Below the pieces are notes generated by a model, which did no database searches, had not been told where the DNA came from, and was given only the letters and a program-made list of their open reading frames with translations. A DNA stretch of 64,000 nt. Source: DASRQK01 sp964436635 (GTDB lineage Bacteria > Bacteroidota > Bacteroidia > Sphingobacteriales > Sphingobacteriaceae). Shown one piece after another: positions 8,208 to 16,444 of the stretch. Positions within the stretch are counted from its first letter, which is position 1. The number at the start of each line of letters is the position of its first letter. The stretch covers positions 124,001 through 188,000 of the forward strand of contig CAYTDM010000001.1 of the NCBI GenBank assembly GCA_964436635.1, in the 5' to 3' direction. Position numbers and translations under genes: made by a program.

Positions 8208-9256
8208 TCTTTAGATTCCGCTTTAGATTTGATCAAAGCCTGAATAAATCCCTTACCATATGCAAAAAACTGAACAAACACAGTGATAAGGCTCCTTCCT
8301 GCCACTTCAAGGCTACCAGTTTTCAACCAAGCATCTATTAAAATGACCAATTTATATAGGAGGAAGGCGGTAATTCCAACGTGCCAAACTTCAGTAAATG
8401 GACTTAAATTTGTGAAAATATTTGGCTGAAGAACCATGAAAACACCAAAAATTATTAAGTATAAAATGCCCAGTGTATAGACCACAGGTAAGAGATGCAT
8501 GGGTTTGAGGGAACCCTTAAAGCGACGCATTAATCGAACTCTTCCTTGTCCGAAGGAATGCGTTTGCTTGTAAAAATCTTTGATCGTTCCCCTTCTTTTG
8601 TGGAAGATCGTTGCTTCAGGAATTAACCCCACTTTTAATCCCAAGGCTTGCATCCGCATGCTGAATTCCATGTCTTCACTTTGATTGGTCCAGCGAAAAC
8701 CGCCCGTTAACTGCCAAGTTTCTCTTGATATCCCCATGTTGAAGCTTCTGGGATGAAAAACCCCCAAATGCCTTTTGCTCCCGCGTATGCCCCCTGTTGT
8801 AAATACAGAAGTCATGGAATAATTAATCGCTTTTTGCAGGGGTGTAAATGATTCATGTGCTTCATCAGGCCCCCCGAATGCATCCCAATCATGCTGGTTT
8901 AAAGCTTGATGTACTTTAATTAAATAATCATTCGGAATGATACAATCTGAATCAAAAACAATAAAGTACTCCCCTTTTGCTAGCTCAAAACCATGATTTC
9001 TGGCAAAGCCTTGCCCTGTATTTTCTTGATAAATATATTGTAATTGCAATTTCGTGGAATAAGATTCAACGACCGATTTTGCAGGAGGATTCGAACCATC
9101 ATCAATTACGATGACTTCAAATTCTTTGTATTGTTGTTGGGTGAGGGAGGCCAATAATTCATCTATTTCCATTGGTCGATTATACAATGGAATGATGATC
9201 GAATAGAATCGAAGTGGTCCTAAAAGTTTATTATCCAACTCAAATGCGTGTTTCAA
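8204..9256 (-). CDS. family 2 glycosyltransferase with C-terminal membrane helices
   Basis: Inverting GT-A-fold glycosyltransferase. The catalytic domain (about 15-245) contains SIIIPLYNRP, VIDDGSNPP (nucleotide-sugar Asp), VFDSDCIIP (metal DxD-like) and NQSEDMEFSMRM (catalytic-base ED). Two or three hydrophobic segments between about 255 and 335 anchor it in the membrane. The start overlaps the end of the upstream GT2 gene by 17 bases, so the two are coupled and probably act on the same surface glycan or lipid. Donor and acceptor cannot be inferred. Confidence 0.88.
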   Translation of the reverse strand: MKHAFELDNKLLGPLRFYSIIIPLYNRPMEIDELLASLTQQQYKEFEVIVIDDGSNPPAKSVVESYSTKLQLQYIYQENTGQGFARNHGFELAKGEYFIVFDSDCIIPNDYLIKVHQALNQHDWDAFGGPDEAHESFTPLQKAINYSMTSVFTTGGIRGSKRHLGVFHPRSFNMGISRETWQLTGGFRWTNQSEDMEFSMRMQALGLKVGLIPEATIFHKRRGTIKDFYKQTHSFGQGRVRLMRRFKGSLKPMHLLPVVYTLGILYLIIFGVFMVLQPNIFTNLSPFTEVWHVGITAFLLYKLVILIDAWLKTGSLEVAGRSLITVFVQFFAYGKGFIQALIKSKAESKD

Positions 9257-10190
9257 TTTGGTATGAATTCCGTTCAGAATTACTTCTTGAAATTAGTTCG
9301 GCCACAAAGCCAGTTAGAAAAAGCTGTGAACCGATCACAATGGCAATCAAAGCAAGGAAAAACAGCGGCTGCTCCGTTACATTTCTATAAGGCGTTTCAT
9401 TTGCGATGCTAATTAATTTTTCAGCAATTAACCAACATGCAATAACAAAGCCAGTTAGAAAACTTAATACACCCATGGTGCCGAAAAAGTGCATGGGGCG
9501 TTTTCCAAATTTGCCCACAAAAAATATGGACAATAAATCTAAAAAACCTTTAATGAATCTTCCCGGGCCGAATTTAGTCGTGCCGTATTTCCTCGGGAAA
9601 TGTTGGACTACCTGCTCTCCTATTTTTTTAAAACCTGCCCACTTTGCCAGAACTGGGATATAACGATGCATTTCACCGTATACTTCTATGCTTTTAATGA
9701 CGTCTTTTTTGTAGGCTTTTAAACCACAATTAAAATCATGTAAATTATGAATGCCTGACATTTGTCTCGTGACGGCATTGAATAATTTAGTCGGGATGGT
9801 TTTTGTCAAAGGATCGTGACGGACTTTTTTCCAACCTGAAACTAAATCGTAACCTTCCTCTTTAATTTTTTTGTATAAGTCAGGGATTTCATCTGGACTA
9901 TCTTGTAAATCGGCATCCATAGTAATCACCACCGCACCTCTTGCTTGTTCAAATCCAACGTTTAGTGCAGCGGATTTTCCGTAATTTCTTCGGAATTTGA
10001 TGCCAAAAATTGCAGCATTCTGTTGTTTTAATGCTTCTATGATGGACCAAGAAGTGTCTGTACTTCCATCATCTACCAATATTATTTCATATGATAGATC
10101 GTGTGAAACCATCACACGATCTATCCAGGATGTTAATTCTGGTAAAGATTCCGCTTCGTTATACAGTGGAATGACTACAGATATATCCAT
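9240..10190 (-). CDS. polyisoprenyl-phosphate glycosyltransferase, DPM1/ArnC-like GT2
   Basis: GT2 enzyme of the DPMS-like branch that loads a sugar onto undecaprenyl phosphate. Visible are SVVIPLYNEAES, LVDDGSTDTSW, ITMDADLQDSPDEIP (DxD) and the catalytic-loop segment HYNFCGL-like HDFNCGLKAYKKDV, followed by FPRKYGTTKFG and two C-terminal helices (about 230-260 and 278-302). This domain order matches ArnC/GtrB-type proteins. Together with the overlapping GT2 gene downstream it suggests a two-step surface glycan modification. Confidence 0.88.
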   Translation of the reverse strand: MDISVVIPLYNEAESLPELTSWIDRVMVSHDLSYEIILVDDGSTDTSWSIIEALKQQNAAIFGIKFRRNYGKSAALNVGFEQARGAVVITMDADLQDSPDEIPDLYKKIKEEGYDLVSGWKKVRHDPLTKTIPTKLFNAVTRQMSGIHNLHDFNCGLKAYKKDVIKSIEVYGEMHRYIPVLAKWAGFKKIGEQVVQHFPRKYGTTKFGPGRFIKGFLDLLSIFFVGKFGKRPMHFFGTMGVLSFLTGFVIACWLIAEKLISIANETPYRNVTEQPLFFLALIAIVIGSQLFLTGFVAELISRSNSERNSYQIETRI

Positions 10191-10193
10191 AAA

Positions 10194-10793
10194 TTATTCT
10201 TCGTCTGTTATTTGTGCAAATACAGGACGTTCTCTTTTAAAAATAGCTGCAAAAATTAATGCACCTACAAAATACATAATCATTGTAATCCCAGTCGCTT
10301 GCAAAAATTGCATAAAAGTAGGATTTAAGGATTGTTCAATGCTTTTTTCTGCTTCCTCGATCATTTTGTCTATAGCTTCTTGGTTTCCACCACCAAAACG
10401 TTCGGCCACTTCAACCGTAGCATTTAAACTAACCTCACGCATATGGTCGATGTAGGCTGGCTCAATAAATTTTCCAAATGCCATAACAAATAAGGTGTAT
10501 GACAAGTATTGAGTGATTAACAATATAAAAATATTGCTCAATGCTTCTTTAAATGACCAGTACCCTCCGATTTTTTTTCTTAAATCTAAAGTGAAAAAAA
10601 TTGCTAATCCAATGGATATTAGGAAACTAATAATTCCAAACGTGAAATTTCCAAATAAATCAGGGAATGCATAATACGTAATTAAAAAAATAAAAATACT
10701 AATTACGCCGAAGATCAAACCATTGATAAAAGCCGCTTTTTTAGCATTTACAGACGCGTGTTCTGTCTCATAATTGTTTGCGTTCATAATCAC
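10194..10793 (-). CDS. DUF4199 membrane protein
   Basis: Protein of 199 residues with four predicted membrane segments: AFINGLIFGVISIFIFLITYY, FGIISFLISIGLAIFFTL, NIFILLITQYLSYTLFVM and TGITMIMYFVGALIFAAIF. The segment GGYWSFKEALSNIF after helix 2 is typical of DUF4199, a family nearly confined to Bacteroidota and of unknown role. The gene precedes the GT2 pair by three bases, so it belongs to that operon; in other Bacteroidota DUF4199 genes also lie beside GT2 genes, as far as I recall. Start could be the second Met, two residues later. Confidence 0.85.
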   Translation of the reverse strand: MIMNANNYETEHASVNAKKAAFINGLIFGVISIFIFLITYYAFPDLFGNFTFGIISFLISIGLAIFFTLDLRKKIGGYWSFKEALSNIFILLITQYLSYTLFVMAFGKFIEPAYIDHMREVSLNATVEVAERFGGGNQEAIDKMIEEAEKSIEQSLNPTFMQFLQATGITMIMYFVGALIFAAIFKRERPVFAQITDEE

Positions 10794-10803
10794 AATTTAA
10801 GGT

Positions 10804-11472
10804 TTATTGACAAAAATTAATTAATAATTGGTATAATGCGCGGTCATATGCAGGATTCGGTGCATTGGCCACAAAATCATTTAAGTCTTCAGCACTTGGA
10901 TTTCTTTCCATGAAAAAGGACATCAACGCATAAAAGATCGGTTGAATGTCTTGATCCGTGTTAATTTTGGACGCCACCTTCCCAATTTCACGATAATTAC
11001 TCTCGATTAAAATCTGGTGTTCTATAACTGGCTCGTATAAATGATATTCATCTTGGAATTCATCTTCATCTACTAATAGAAACTCCCTTAAAAAATCATC
11101 TAACTCTGGAACGATCTCTTCATCCTTGCACTCTGCAAGATACAAAAGTAAATTTAGTAATTCCGTTCCCCGATCGATTGTTTTATCTTCAATGCTTGCC
11201 CATTCATCCGATTCTAAATAATCATTTTCTAAGCGTTTAACATCGTCCGAGAAAAAATTCATTAACAATAAATCGAAGGCCACTTCTCTGATTTTATTAA
11301 ACACTGGGTAATCATCAAAAACAGCATCTAATTTTTCAACTTTACTTAAAAATGGCTCATAAATTTCGAAAACCGAAATCAATCGATTCGATAATTCCTC
11401 TCCTTGAATGCTTTCACTCGAATTATATTCCTTAATACAATGAATTAAGGCGTTTTTAATTGTTTGATCCAT
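10804..11472 (-). CDS. acidic hypothetical protein, 222 residues
   Basis: Soluble, strongly acidic protein without signal peptide or membrane helix. It is probably all-helical, with acidic runs such as SDDVKRLENDYLESDEW and FLLVDEDEFQDEY. I do not recognise a family. Its start overlaps the end of the PyrC-like gene by 17 bases and DUF4199 follows after 10 bases, so it is cotranscribed with both. The tight coupling to a non-catalytic PyrC homologue makes a role with that protein worth considering, but there is no direct evidence. Confidence 0.7.
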   Translation of the reverse strand: MDQTIKNALIHCIKEYNSSESIQGEELSNRLISVFEIYEPFLSKVEKLDAVFDDYPVFNKIREVAFDLLLMNFFSDDVKRLENDYLESDEWASIEDKTIDRGTELLNLLLYLAECKDEEIVPELDDFLREFLLVDEDEFQDEYHLYEPVIEHQILIESNYREIGKVASKINTDQDIQPIFYALMSFFMERNPSAEDLNDFVANAPNPAYDRALYQLLINFCQ

Positions 11473-12748
11473 GATATATTTGACTAAATGACTGGTTAAT
11501 TACAAAAGTGACGCCTCCTTTTAATTCTTTTCCAAAGAAAGGACTGTTTTCAGACTTGGATAAATTCGTGCTCTTGTCAAAATTCCAGATTAAAGATGGG
11601 TTAAACAGCGTCAGATTAGCAGGACTCCCCTCTTCTATTTTTGGAACAGGGATGCCTAAAATTTTTCTTGGTCCGACCGCTAATTTATCTACTATTTCTT
11701 GAGGAGTTAAACCGGTAGCAATCAAGCTTGGTAGTACTGTTTGCTGCGCAATCATACCATATTTTGCAATTTGAAACTCAACTCTTTTAAATTCGATTTC
11801 GTGCGGAGTATGTTGGGAAACGATGGCATCAATGGTGCCGTCTCTCAAACCTTTTATTAAAGCCTTCACATCGGCTTTGGTTCTTAATGGGGGCTGTACT
11901 TTATATTGGCTGTCAAATCCTTCAATCGCATCATCAGTAAGGTGTAAATGATGAGCGGCAACATCACAGGTAACGGCCACTCCTTTAGCTTTCGCTTTTC
12001 GTATTAAAGCTACACTCTCAGCCGTGCTAATAGTAGTGAAATGGATTTTTGCCTCAAAGTATTCTGCTAAATATAAATCCCTCGCTACCATAACTGATTC
12101 AGCAAGATTAGGATTGCCTTTCATTCCTAAATACGTGCTCATCACGCCTTCATTCATGACCGCCCCGCTCGCTATTTTTTCATCTTCTGGATGCGAGATA
12201 ATTAAAGTATCTATGCCTTTTGCGTATAATAATGCCCGGCCCATCAAGCCAGCATCAGCCACATTTTTATCCCCATCACAAAAAGCGATGGCACCGCTTT
12301 GTTTCATATCAAACAATTCGGCCAGTTCTTTCCCCTCGCGATGTTTACTGATGGCGCCGATTGGGTAAATGTCTACTGCTAAATCTTTTGCCTTGTTTTT
12401 TATTAAAGCAATTTCCGATTGCCTATGCAAAGGCGGGTTCGTGTTTGGATGGACAGCTACTCCGGTAAATCCTCCCGCAAACGCAGCGTTTGATCCGGAC
12501 GATAAATCTTCTTTAGTTTCCAATCCTGGTTCACCATAATTGGCATTTAAATCAAAAAAACCAGGTGATAAGAATTGACCTTTTCCGTCAATTTCTAAGG
12601 TTCCTTTTTTAGATGATGATGATAAATTGGGTCCAATGGCTGTAATGATGCCATTTTCGATTAACAAGTCCTGCTCTTTTGGTTGACTAGAATCCTGTTC
12701 CGATAAAATATGTACGGATTTTAGTAGAATATTAGTTGATCTGTTCAT
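11456..12748 (-). CDS. dihydroorotase-like protein, probably non-catalytic (PyrC')
   Basis: Amidohydrolase-fold protein of about 430 residues related to class I dihydroorotases. I start it at the ATG at 12748 (MNRSTNILL), because the -7 promoter element at 12756-12763 would lie inside the longer reading from 12766. The signature DxHxHxREPG is here DLNANYGEPG, so both metal-binding His and the substrate Arg are replaced. The His of the AHVST motif is Thr (TTISTAES), and the catalytic Asp of SDHAPH is Gln (SQHTPH); the His of HCED survives as HPED. Such proteins serve elsewhere as structural PyrC' partners of aspartate carbamoyltransferase. pyrB lies 16 kb away in this window. Order is dnaB, ubiX, this gene, the acidic protein. 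Confidence 0.88.
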   Translation of the reverse strand: MNRSTNILLKSVHILSEQDSSQPKEQDLLIENGIITAIGPNLSSSSKKGTLEIDGKGQFLSPGFFDLNANYGEPGLETKEDLSSGSNAAFAGGFTGVAVHPNTNPPLHRQSEIALIKNKAKDLAVDIYPIGAISKHREGKELAELFDMKQSGAIAFCDGDKNVADAGLMGRALLYAKGIDTLIISHPEDEKIASGAVMNEGVMSTYLGMKGNPNLAESVMVARDLYLAEYFEAKIHFTTISTAESVALIRKAKAKGVAVTCDVAAHHLHLTDDAIEGFDSQYKVQPPLRTKADVKALIKGLRDGTIDAIVSQHTPHEIEFKRVEFQIAKYGMIAQQTVLPSLIATGLTPQEIVDKLAVGPRKILGIPVPKIEEGSPANLTLFNPSLIWNFDKSTNLSKSENSPFFGKELKGGVTFVINQSFSQIYHGSNN

Positions 12749-12755
12749 TAAAGAA

Positions 12756-12763
12756 CAAATGTA
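12756..12763 (-). promoter_or_regulatory. -7 promoter element (TACATTTG) of the PyrC-like gene
   Basis: On the minus strand TACATTTG matches TAnnTTTG and ends seven bases before the ATG at 12748, predicting a nearly leaderless transcript. It sits in the 39-base gap after ubiX, so the PyrC-like gene may be transcribed separately from dnaB-ubiX. Confidence 0.5.
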
Positions 12764-12787
12764 CAAAATACTGCTAAATCACAAGCA

Positions 12788-13363
12788 TTATTTCAAATAA
12801 TTCGACTCTCCCCATACATAACTGGGAATTTCTATGTCGATTAAGTTCAATGCCCTGTCCACGACGGTACTGGCTACTTCTTCTAAGCTGGTAGGTTTGC
12901 TATAAAACGATGGGGTCGCGGGGCAAATGATTCCTCCGGCTTCAGTAAGTGCCGTCATGTTTTTTAAGTGGATTAAACTTAAAGGGGTTTCTCGTGTGAT
13001 GAGCACTAATTTTCTACGTTCTTTTAGTATGACGTCGGCTGCTCTCGTCGTTAAGTCTGAAGAGGTGCCTTGCGCTATTCTAGCAAGGGTGCCCATAGAA
13101 CATGGACAAATTATCATGCTATCATAATGCGCAGATCCGGATGCAAATGGCGCGTAAAAGTCGTTTTTATTGTAAAAATCAAATGGGTAATTTTCATAAT
13201 CATGATTTCCTAATTCATGGTTCCAAACATCTTTGGCATTATCAGAGAATACAACTCCCACTCGGTCAATTTGTTGCTTTGCTGCCAATAATTTATCCAT
13301 CAACACTTTTGCATAAATGGATCCGCTCGCACCTGTTACAGCAATTACAATCTTTCTTGCCAT
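12788..13363 (-). CDS. ubiX: UbiX family flavin prenyltransferase
   Basis: Makes prenylated FMN, the cofactor of UbiD decarboxylases, from FMN and dimethylallyl phosphate. The 191 residues begin with the flavodoxin-like loop VIAVTGASGSIYAKVL; further UbiX hallmarks are MIICPCSMGTLARIAQG, ERRKLVLITRETPLSLIHLKNM and GGIICPATPSFYSKPTS. Length is normal. It follows dnaB by 16 bases in one transcript. No ubiD is in the window, so the decarboxylase served is unknown (menaquinone or aromatic acid routes are possible). Confidence 0.95.
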   Translation of the reverse strand: MARKIVIAVTGASGSIYAKVLMDKLLAAKQQIDRVGVVFSDNAKDVWNHELGNHDYENYPFDFYNKNDFYAPFASGSAHYDSMIICPCSMGTLARIAQGTSSDLTTRAADVILKERRKLVLITRETPLSLIHLKNMTALTEAGGIICPATPSFYSKPTSLEEVASTVVDRALNLIDIEIPSYVWGESNYLK

Positions 13364-13379
13364 TTGTTTTTAATCGTTT

Positions 13380-14960
13380 TTAAAATGGGATATCGTCGTC
13401 CATATCATTCATTCTGGAAGATCGGACTATGCCCCCCATCGGATTGTCAAAATTCGTCGAAGGACCAATTCCTGAAGAAAAGGAAGCCCCAAAATTACCC
13501 ATTCCTTGCCCTCCGAAATCTTCTTCAAGGTCGGTAAATTTAACGTATTTTCCAACAAAATTTAATTTGACCGTGCCTGTTTCACCATTTCTATGCTTCG
13601 CAATGATGACTTCCCCCACTCCTACTGTGGATGCTCCATTTTCATCTTCGACCATTCCATAGTATTCAGGTCTATATAAAAAGAGTACCATATCGGCATC
13701 TTGTTCGATCGATCCGGACTCCCGTAAGTCCGACAGCATTGGTCGCTTACTTGCTCCAGGACGATTTTCTACCGCACGGCTTAATTGGGATAATGCAATT
13801 ACAGGAATATTCAATTCTTTGGCCACTGATTTTAAAGACCTGGAAATGCTACCGATTTCTTGCTCTCTATTTCCACCTTTTCCATCACTTTTGCCATGCA
13901 TCAGTTGCAAGTAATCGACGATTACTAATTGAATGTCATATTGTGCTTTTAATCGTCTACATTTTGCCCTAAACTCAAAAATGTTCAAAGCTGGTGTGTC
14001 ATCAATTAATAGTGGTGCAGAGGTTAATTTTCCAATTCTTGCATGAAGTTGTTCCCATTCATGGTCTGCAAGATTTCCTTTTCTTAACTTTTCTTGTTCT
14101 ATTTCGGTCTCACCCGATATTAAACGATTAACCAACTGTACGGAAGACATTTCCAGAGAAAATACAGCTACCGGTTTATCATGCAATACTGCTGCATTTC
14201 TGGCGCAGCTTAAAACAAATGCCGTTTTACCCATAGCAGGCCGCGCAGCAATAATCACTAAGTCGGATGGTTGCCATCCGGAAGTCATTCGATCTAAATC
14301 AGTAAATCCTGAAGGAACACCTGTTAATGAATCCGTCCGGTCTCTTAATGATTCTAAGGTAACCACGGCCTCACGCATAATATCGTCTACTTTCCTTGTA
14401 TCTCTACGAAGGTTATTTTGTGCAATATCAAATAAACTCTTTTCTGCGTGATCGAGTAAATCAAAGATGTCGGAGGTTTCATCATATGCGCTATTGATAA
14501 TTTCACTCGATACTTTTATTAATTCTCGTTGAATATATTTTTGGGATATGATGCGCGCATGATATTCAATATTCGCGGCAGATACGACCCGATCTGTTAA
14601 TTGGGTAATGTAATAGGCCCCGCCAACGATTTCTAATACACCCATAGATCTCAATTCAGAAATCACTGTTAACAAATCAATGGGTGAATTTTTTTGAAAT
14701 AATCGATAGATGGCCTCAAATATTTTTTGATGTGCTTCCACATAAAAAGTTTCAGGTTTTAAAATATCGATTACTTCAGTTAATGCATTTTTTTCAAGCA
14801 TTAAAGCGCCTAATACGGCCTCTTCTAAATCGGTAGCTTGTGGAGGAAGTTTTCCAAATCCACTCACTAAATTTGACACCCTAGCCTTTCTATCAGCAAG
14901 TGTTGCGCGATCAGTTTTTCCTGTTGTAGAATCTGCTAAATGTAAATTAGTATCCGCCAT
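13380..14960 (-). CDS. dnaB: replicative DNA helicase
   Basis: Hexameric helicase of the replication fork. The 526 residues contain the N-terminal primase-interacting domain (about 38-140, PPQATDLEEAVLGALM) and a RecA-like ATPase: Walker A ARPAMGKTAF at about 239-248, Walker B LVIVDYLQLMHG, AKELNIPVIALSQLSR and the arginine-finger region SKRPMLSDLRESGSIEQDAD. The C-terminus is a Gly/Ser/Asn-rich tail ending DMDDDIPF, resembling an SSB-type acidic tip. It is transcribed away from the DnaA-box cluster that begins about 160 bases upstream of its start, consistent with an origin-proximal position. Confidence 0.97.
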   Translation of the reverse strand: MADTNLHLADSTTGKTDRATLADRKARVSNLVSGFGKLPPQATDLEEAVLGALMLEKNALTEVIDILKPETFYVEAHQKIFEAIYRLFQKNSPIDLLTVISELRSMGVLEIVGGAYYITQLTDRVVSAANIEYHARIISQKYIQRELIKVSSEIINSAYDETSDIFDLLDHAEKSLFDIAQNNLRRDTRKVDDIMREAVVTLESLRDRTDSLTGVPSGFTDLDRMTSGWQPSDLVIIAARPAMGKTAFVLSCARNAAVLHDKPVAVFSLEMSSVQLVNRLISGETEIEQEKLRKGNLADHEWEQLHARIGKLTSAPLLIDDTPALNIFEFRAKCRRLKAQYDIQLVIVDYLQLMHGKSDGKGGNREQEIGSISRSLKSVAKELNIPVIALSQLSRAVENRPGASKRPMLSDLRESGSIEQDADMVLFLYRPEYYGMVEDENGASTVGVGEVIIAKHRNGETGTVKLNFVGKYVKFTDLEEDFGGQGMGNFGASFSSGIGPSTNFDNPMGGIVRSSRMNDMDDDIPF

Positions 14961-15120
14961 AGTTGAGTTTGGATCTATTTTTAATTGGATATATTTTGAT
15001 ATAAGATAACAAAACTACTAATTTTAAATGCGATCTGAGGATTAGAGTTCTTCACTAAACTCATGATTAAATTTCGAAAATCATGCTTATTCGATCGCGA
15101 TCAGTCGGTTCTGTATTTTA

Positions 15121-15147
15121 ACTTATCCACATTAAATGTGGATAAGT
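15121..15147. repeat. 27-bp palindrome made of two head-to-head DnaA boxes
   Basis: Left arm ACTTATCCACATT and right arm AATGTGGATAAGT are exact reverse complements, 13 bases each, separated by one base. Each arm contains one exact consensus DnaA box, facing each other with five bases between them. This is the core of the candidate origin. It could also form a hairpin in RNA, but no T-run follows, so a terminator role is unlikely. Confidence 0.85.
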
Positions 15148-15193
15148 ATGTTAACAAAATTACAATAAATTGATTATAAATGAAATATGATGA

Positions 15194-15221
15194 TGTGGAT
15201 AACTTTAATAATTGTGGATTT
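15194..15221 (-). other. third exact and fourth degenerate DnaA box
   Basis: TGTGGATAA at 15194-15202 is an exact minus-strand DnaA box; TGTGGATTT at 15213-15221 keeps the core TGTGGAT and differs at the last two positions. Both face the same way as the right arm of the palindrome, and their starts are 19 bases apart, about two helical turns. Confidence 0.7.
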
Positions 15222-15390
15222 TATGATCTATTGACTTGATTAATAGTTAAATTCTATGTAAGACTGAATGAATGTTGGTGCTTAGCTGAAAAAAAACAAA
15301 CAAATATATCTTGCTGAAAATTTTGGAAGAATGAAAATATAAAAATTTGTTAAAGGCTGTTTTTTATTAGCATTTAAGGAAATTTTGTAG

Positions 15391-15398
15391 TAGGTTTG
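15391..15398 (+). promoter_or_regulatory. -7 promoter element (TAGGTTTG) of the nrnA-like gene
   Basis: TAGGTTTG fits TAnnTTTG and ends 17 bases before the ATG at 15416. It marks the right boundary of the candidate origin region. Confidence 0.45.
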
Positions 15399-15415
15399 CA
15401 CACTTTTAATGATTA

Positions 15416-16429
15416 ATGACACAATCAATTATTATTCAAGAACTTTTTAATAGCGAACCGAAAAAAGTTGTCATAACCACTCATTTTAAACCAGATGGAG
15501 ATGCGCTTGGTTCTTCTCTGGGTTTATATCATTGGTTGGTAAGACATGGGCATGCTGTCCACGTAATCGTGCCATCAGACTTTCCTTCTTTTTTGGACTG
15601 GATGCCTGGTCGAGAAGATGTCCTTATCTATACCGAATCGACGGAACTTTCTGATCGATTGATTCAAGAAGCAGAAATAATTTTTTGTTTAGATTTTAAT
15701 GCATTAAGTCGAATTAATGCGATGCAATTTGCTATTGCGGAAGCAAACGCTTATAAATATGTGATCGATCATCATCTTGAACCAGAAGGTTTTCAAGATG
15801 GAGATTTCATTGATAGCCACGCAGCAGCCACCGCTCAATTAGTGTATAGATTTATATCCGAAATATTTAACGATAATCATAATATTAATTCCGATATTGC
15901 AACCTGCTTATATACAGGGATAATGACGGATACAGGTTCGTTTAGGTTTAGCTCAACGACTGCTGAAATTCACAGAATTGTCGCTGATTTAATTGATAAG
16001 GGTGCCCAAAATTGGCGCATTCATGAGCACATTTACAATAGCAACACAGAAAATAGATTAAAGTTTTTGGGATTTTGTCTTGCGAATCGATTAAAATTAA
16101 TACCCACTTTAAACACGGCGTATTTTGCCATACCAAAAGAAGACTTACAAGCATTTAATATACAAACCGGGGATACAGAAGGTTTAGTTAATTACGCTTT
16201 GTCTATTCAAGGTGTTCGTTTTGCAGCACTGATTATAGAACGACCTGAAACTATTAAATTATCATTCAGATCCATAGGTGATTTTCCTTGTAACGAATTT
16301 AGTAAAGCGCACTTTAATGGTGGTGGACATAGGAATGCTGCAGGAGGCCAAATGCAGTTAAGCTTGAATGATACGGTATTAAAATTTAATGAAATTTTAC
16401 CAAATTATAAATTACAGTTAACACAATAA
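15416..16429 (+). CDS. nrnA: DHH/DHHA1 phosphoesterase, NrnA-like oligoribonuclease/pAp phosphatase
   Basis: Mn-dependent phosphoesterase that degrades nano-RNA, linear dinucleotides and often 3'-phosphoadenosine 5'-phosphate. The 337 residues show the DHH family motifs in order: HFKPDGDALGSS, FCLDFN, the name-giving VIDHHLEP, and TGIMTDTGSFRFS, followed by a DHHA1 domain with the substrate-binding GGGHRNAAGG near 300. Length suits NrnA rather than RecJ. It is the first plus-strand gene to the right of the candidate origin and is followed after 15 bases by the FKBP gene. Confidence 0.9.
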   Translation: MTQSIIIQELFNSEPKKVVITTHFKPDGDALGSSLGLYHWLVRHGHAVHVIVPSDFPSFLDWMPGREDVLIYTESTELSDRLIQEAEIIFCLDFNALSRINAMQFAIAEANAYKYVIDHHLEPEGFQDGDFIDSHAAATAQLVYRFISEIFNDNHNINSDIATCLYTGIMTDTGSFRFSSTTAEIHRIVADLIDKGAQNWRIHEHIYNSNTENRLKFLGFCLANRLKLIPTLNTAYFAIPKEDLQAFNIQTGDTEGLVNYALSIQGVRFAALIIERPETIKLSFRSIGDFPCNEFSKAHFNGGGHRNAAGGQMQLSLNDTVLKFNEILPNYKLQLTQ

Positions 16430-16444
16430 TACACAAATACAATC

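Larger units (their letters stand above)
15001..15410. other. oriC: candidate chromosomal replication origin (oriC)
   Basis: Gene-free divergent region of about 455 bases between dnaB and an nrnA-like gene. It holds three exact copies of the DnaA box TTATCCACA (15123-15131 plus, 15137-15145 minus, 15194-15202 minus) and a weaker copy sharing the ATCCACA core (15213-15221 minus). Left of them are a 7-base inverted repeat (15062-15085) and two closely spaced GATC sites (15093, 15099). Right of them is a very AT-rich stretch at about 15285-15375 that could be the unwinding element. The location beside dnaB and the divergent gene orientation fit. dnaA is not in the window, which is common outside Proteobacteria and Firmicutes. 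Confidence 0.7.

Noticed and set aside
8204..10190. Glycosyltransferase pair as part of an O-antigen or capsule island
   Set aside because: There are no flippase, polymerase or nucleotide-sugar genes around; it is a two-gene unit beside DUF4199.
15121..15147. DnaA-box palindrome as a terminator or IS end
   Set aside because: No T-run follows, no transposase is nearby and the arms match the DnaA-box consensus exactly.
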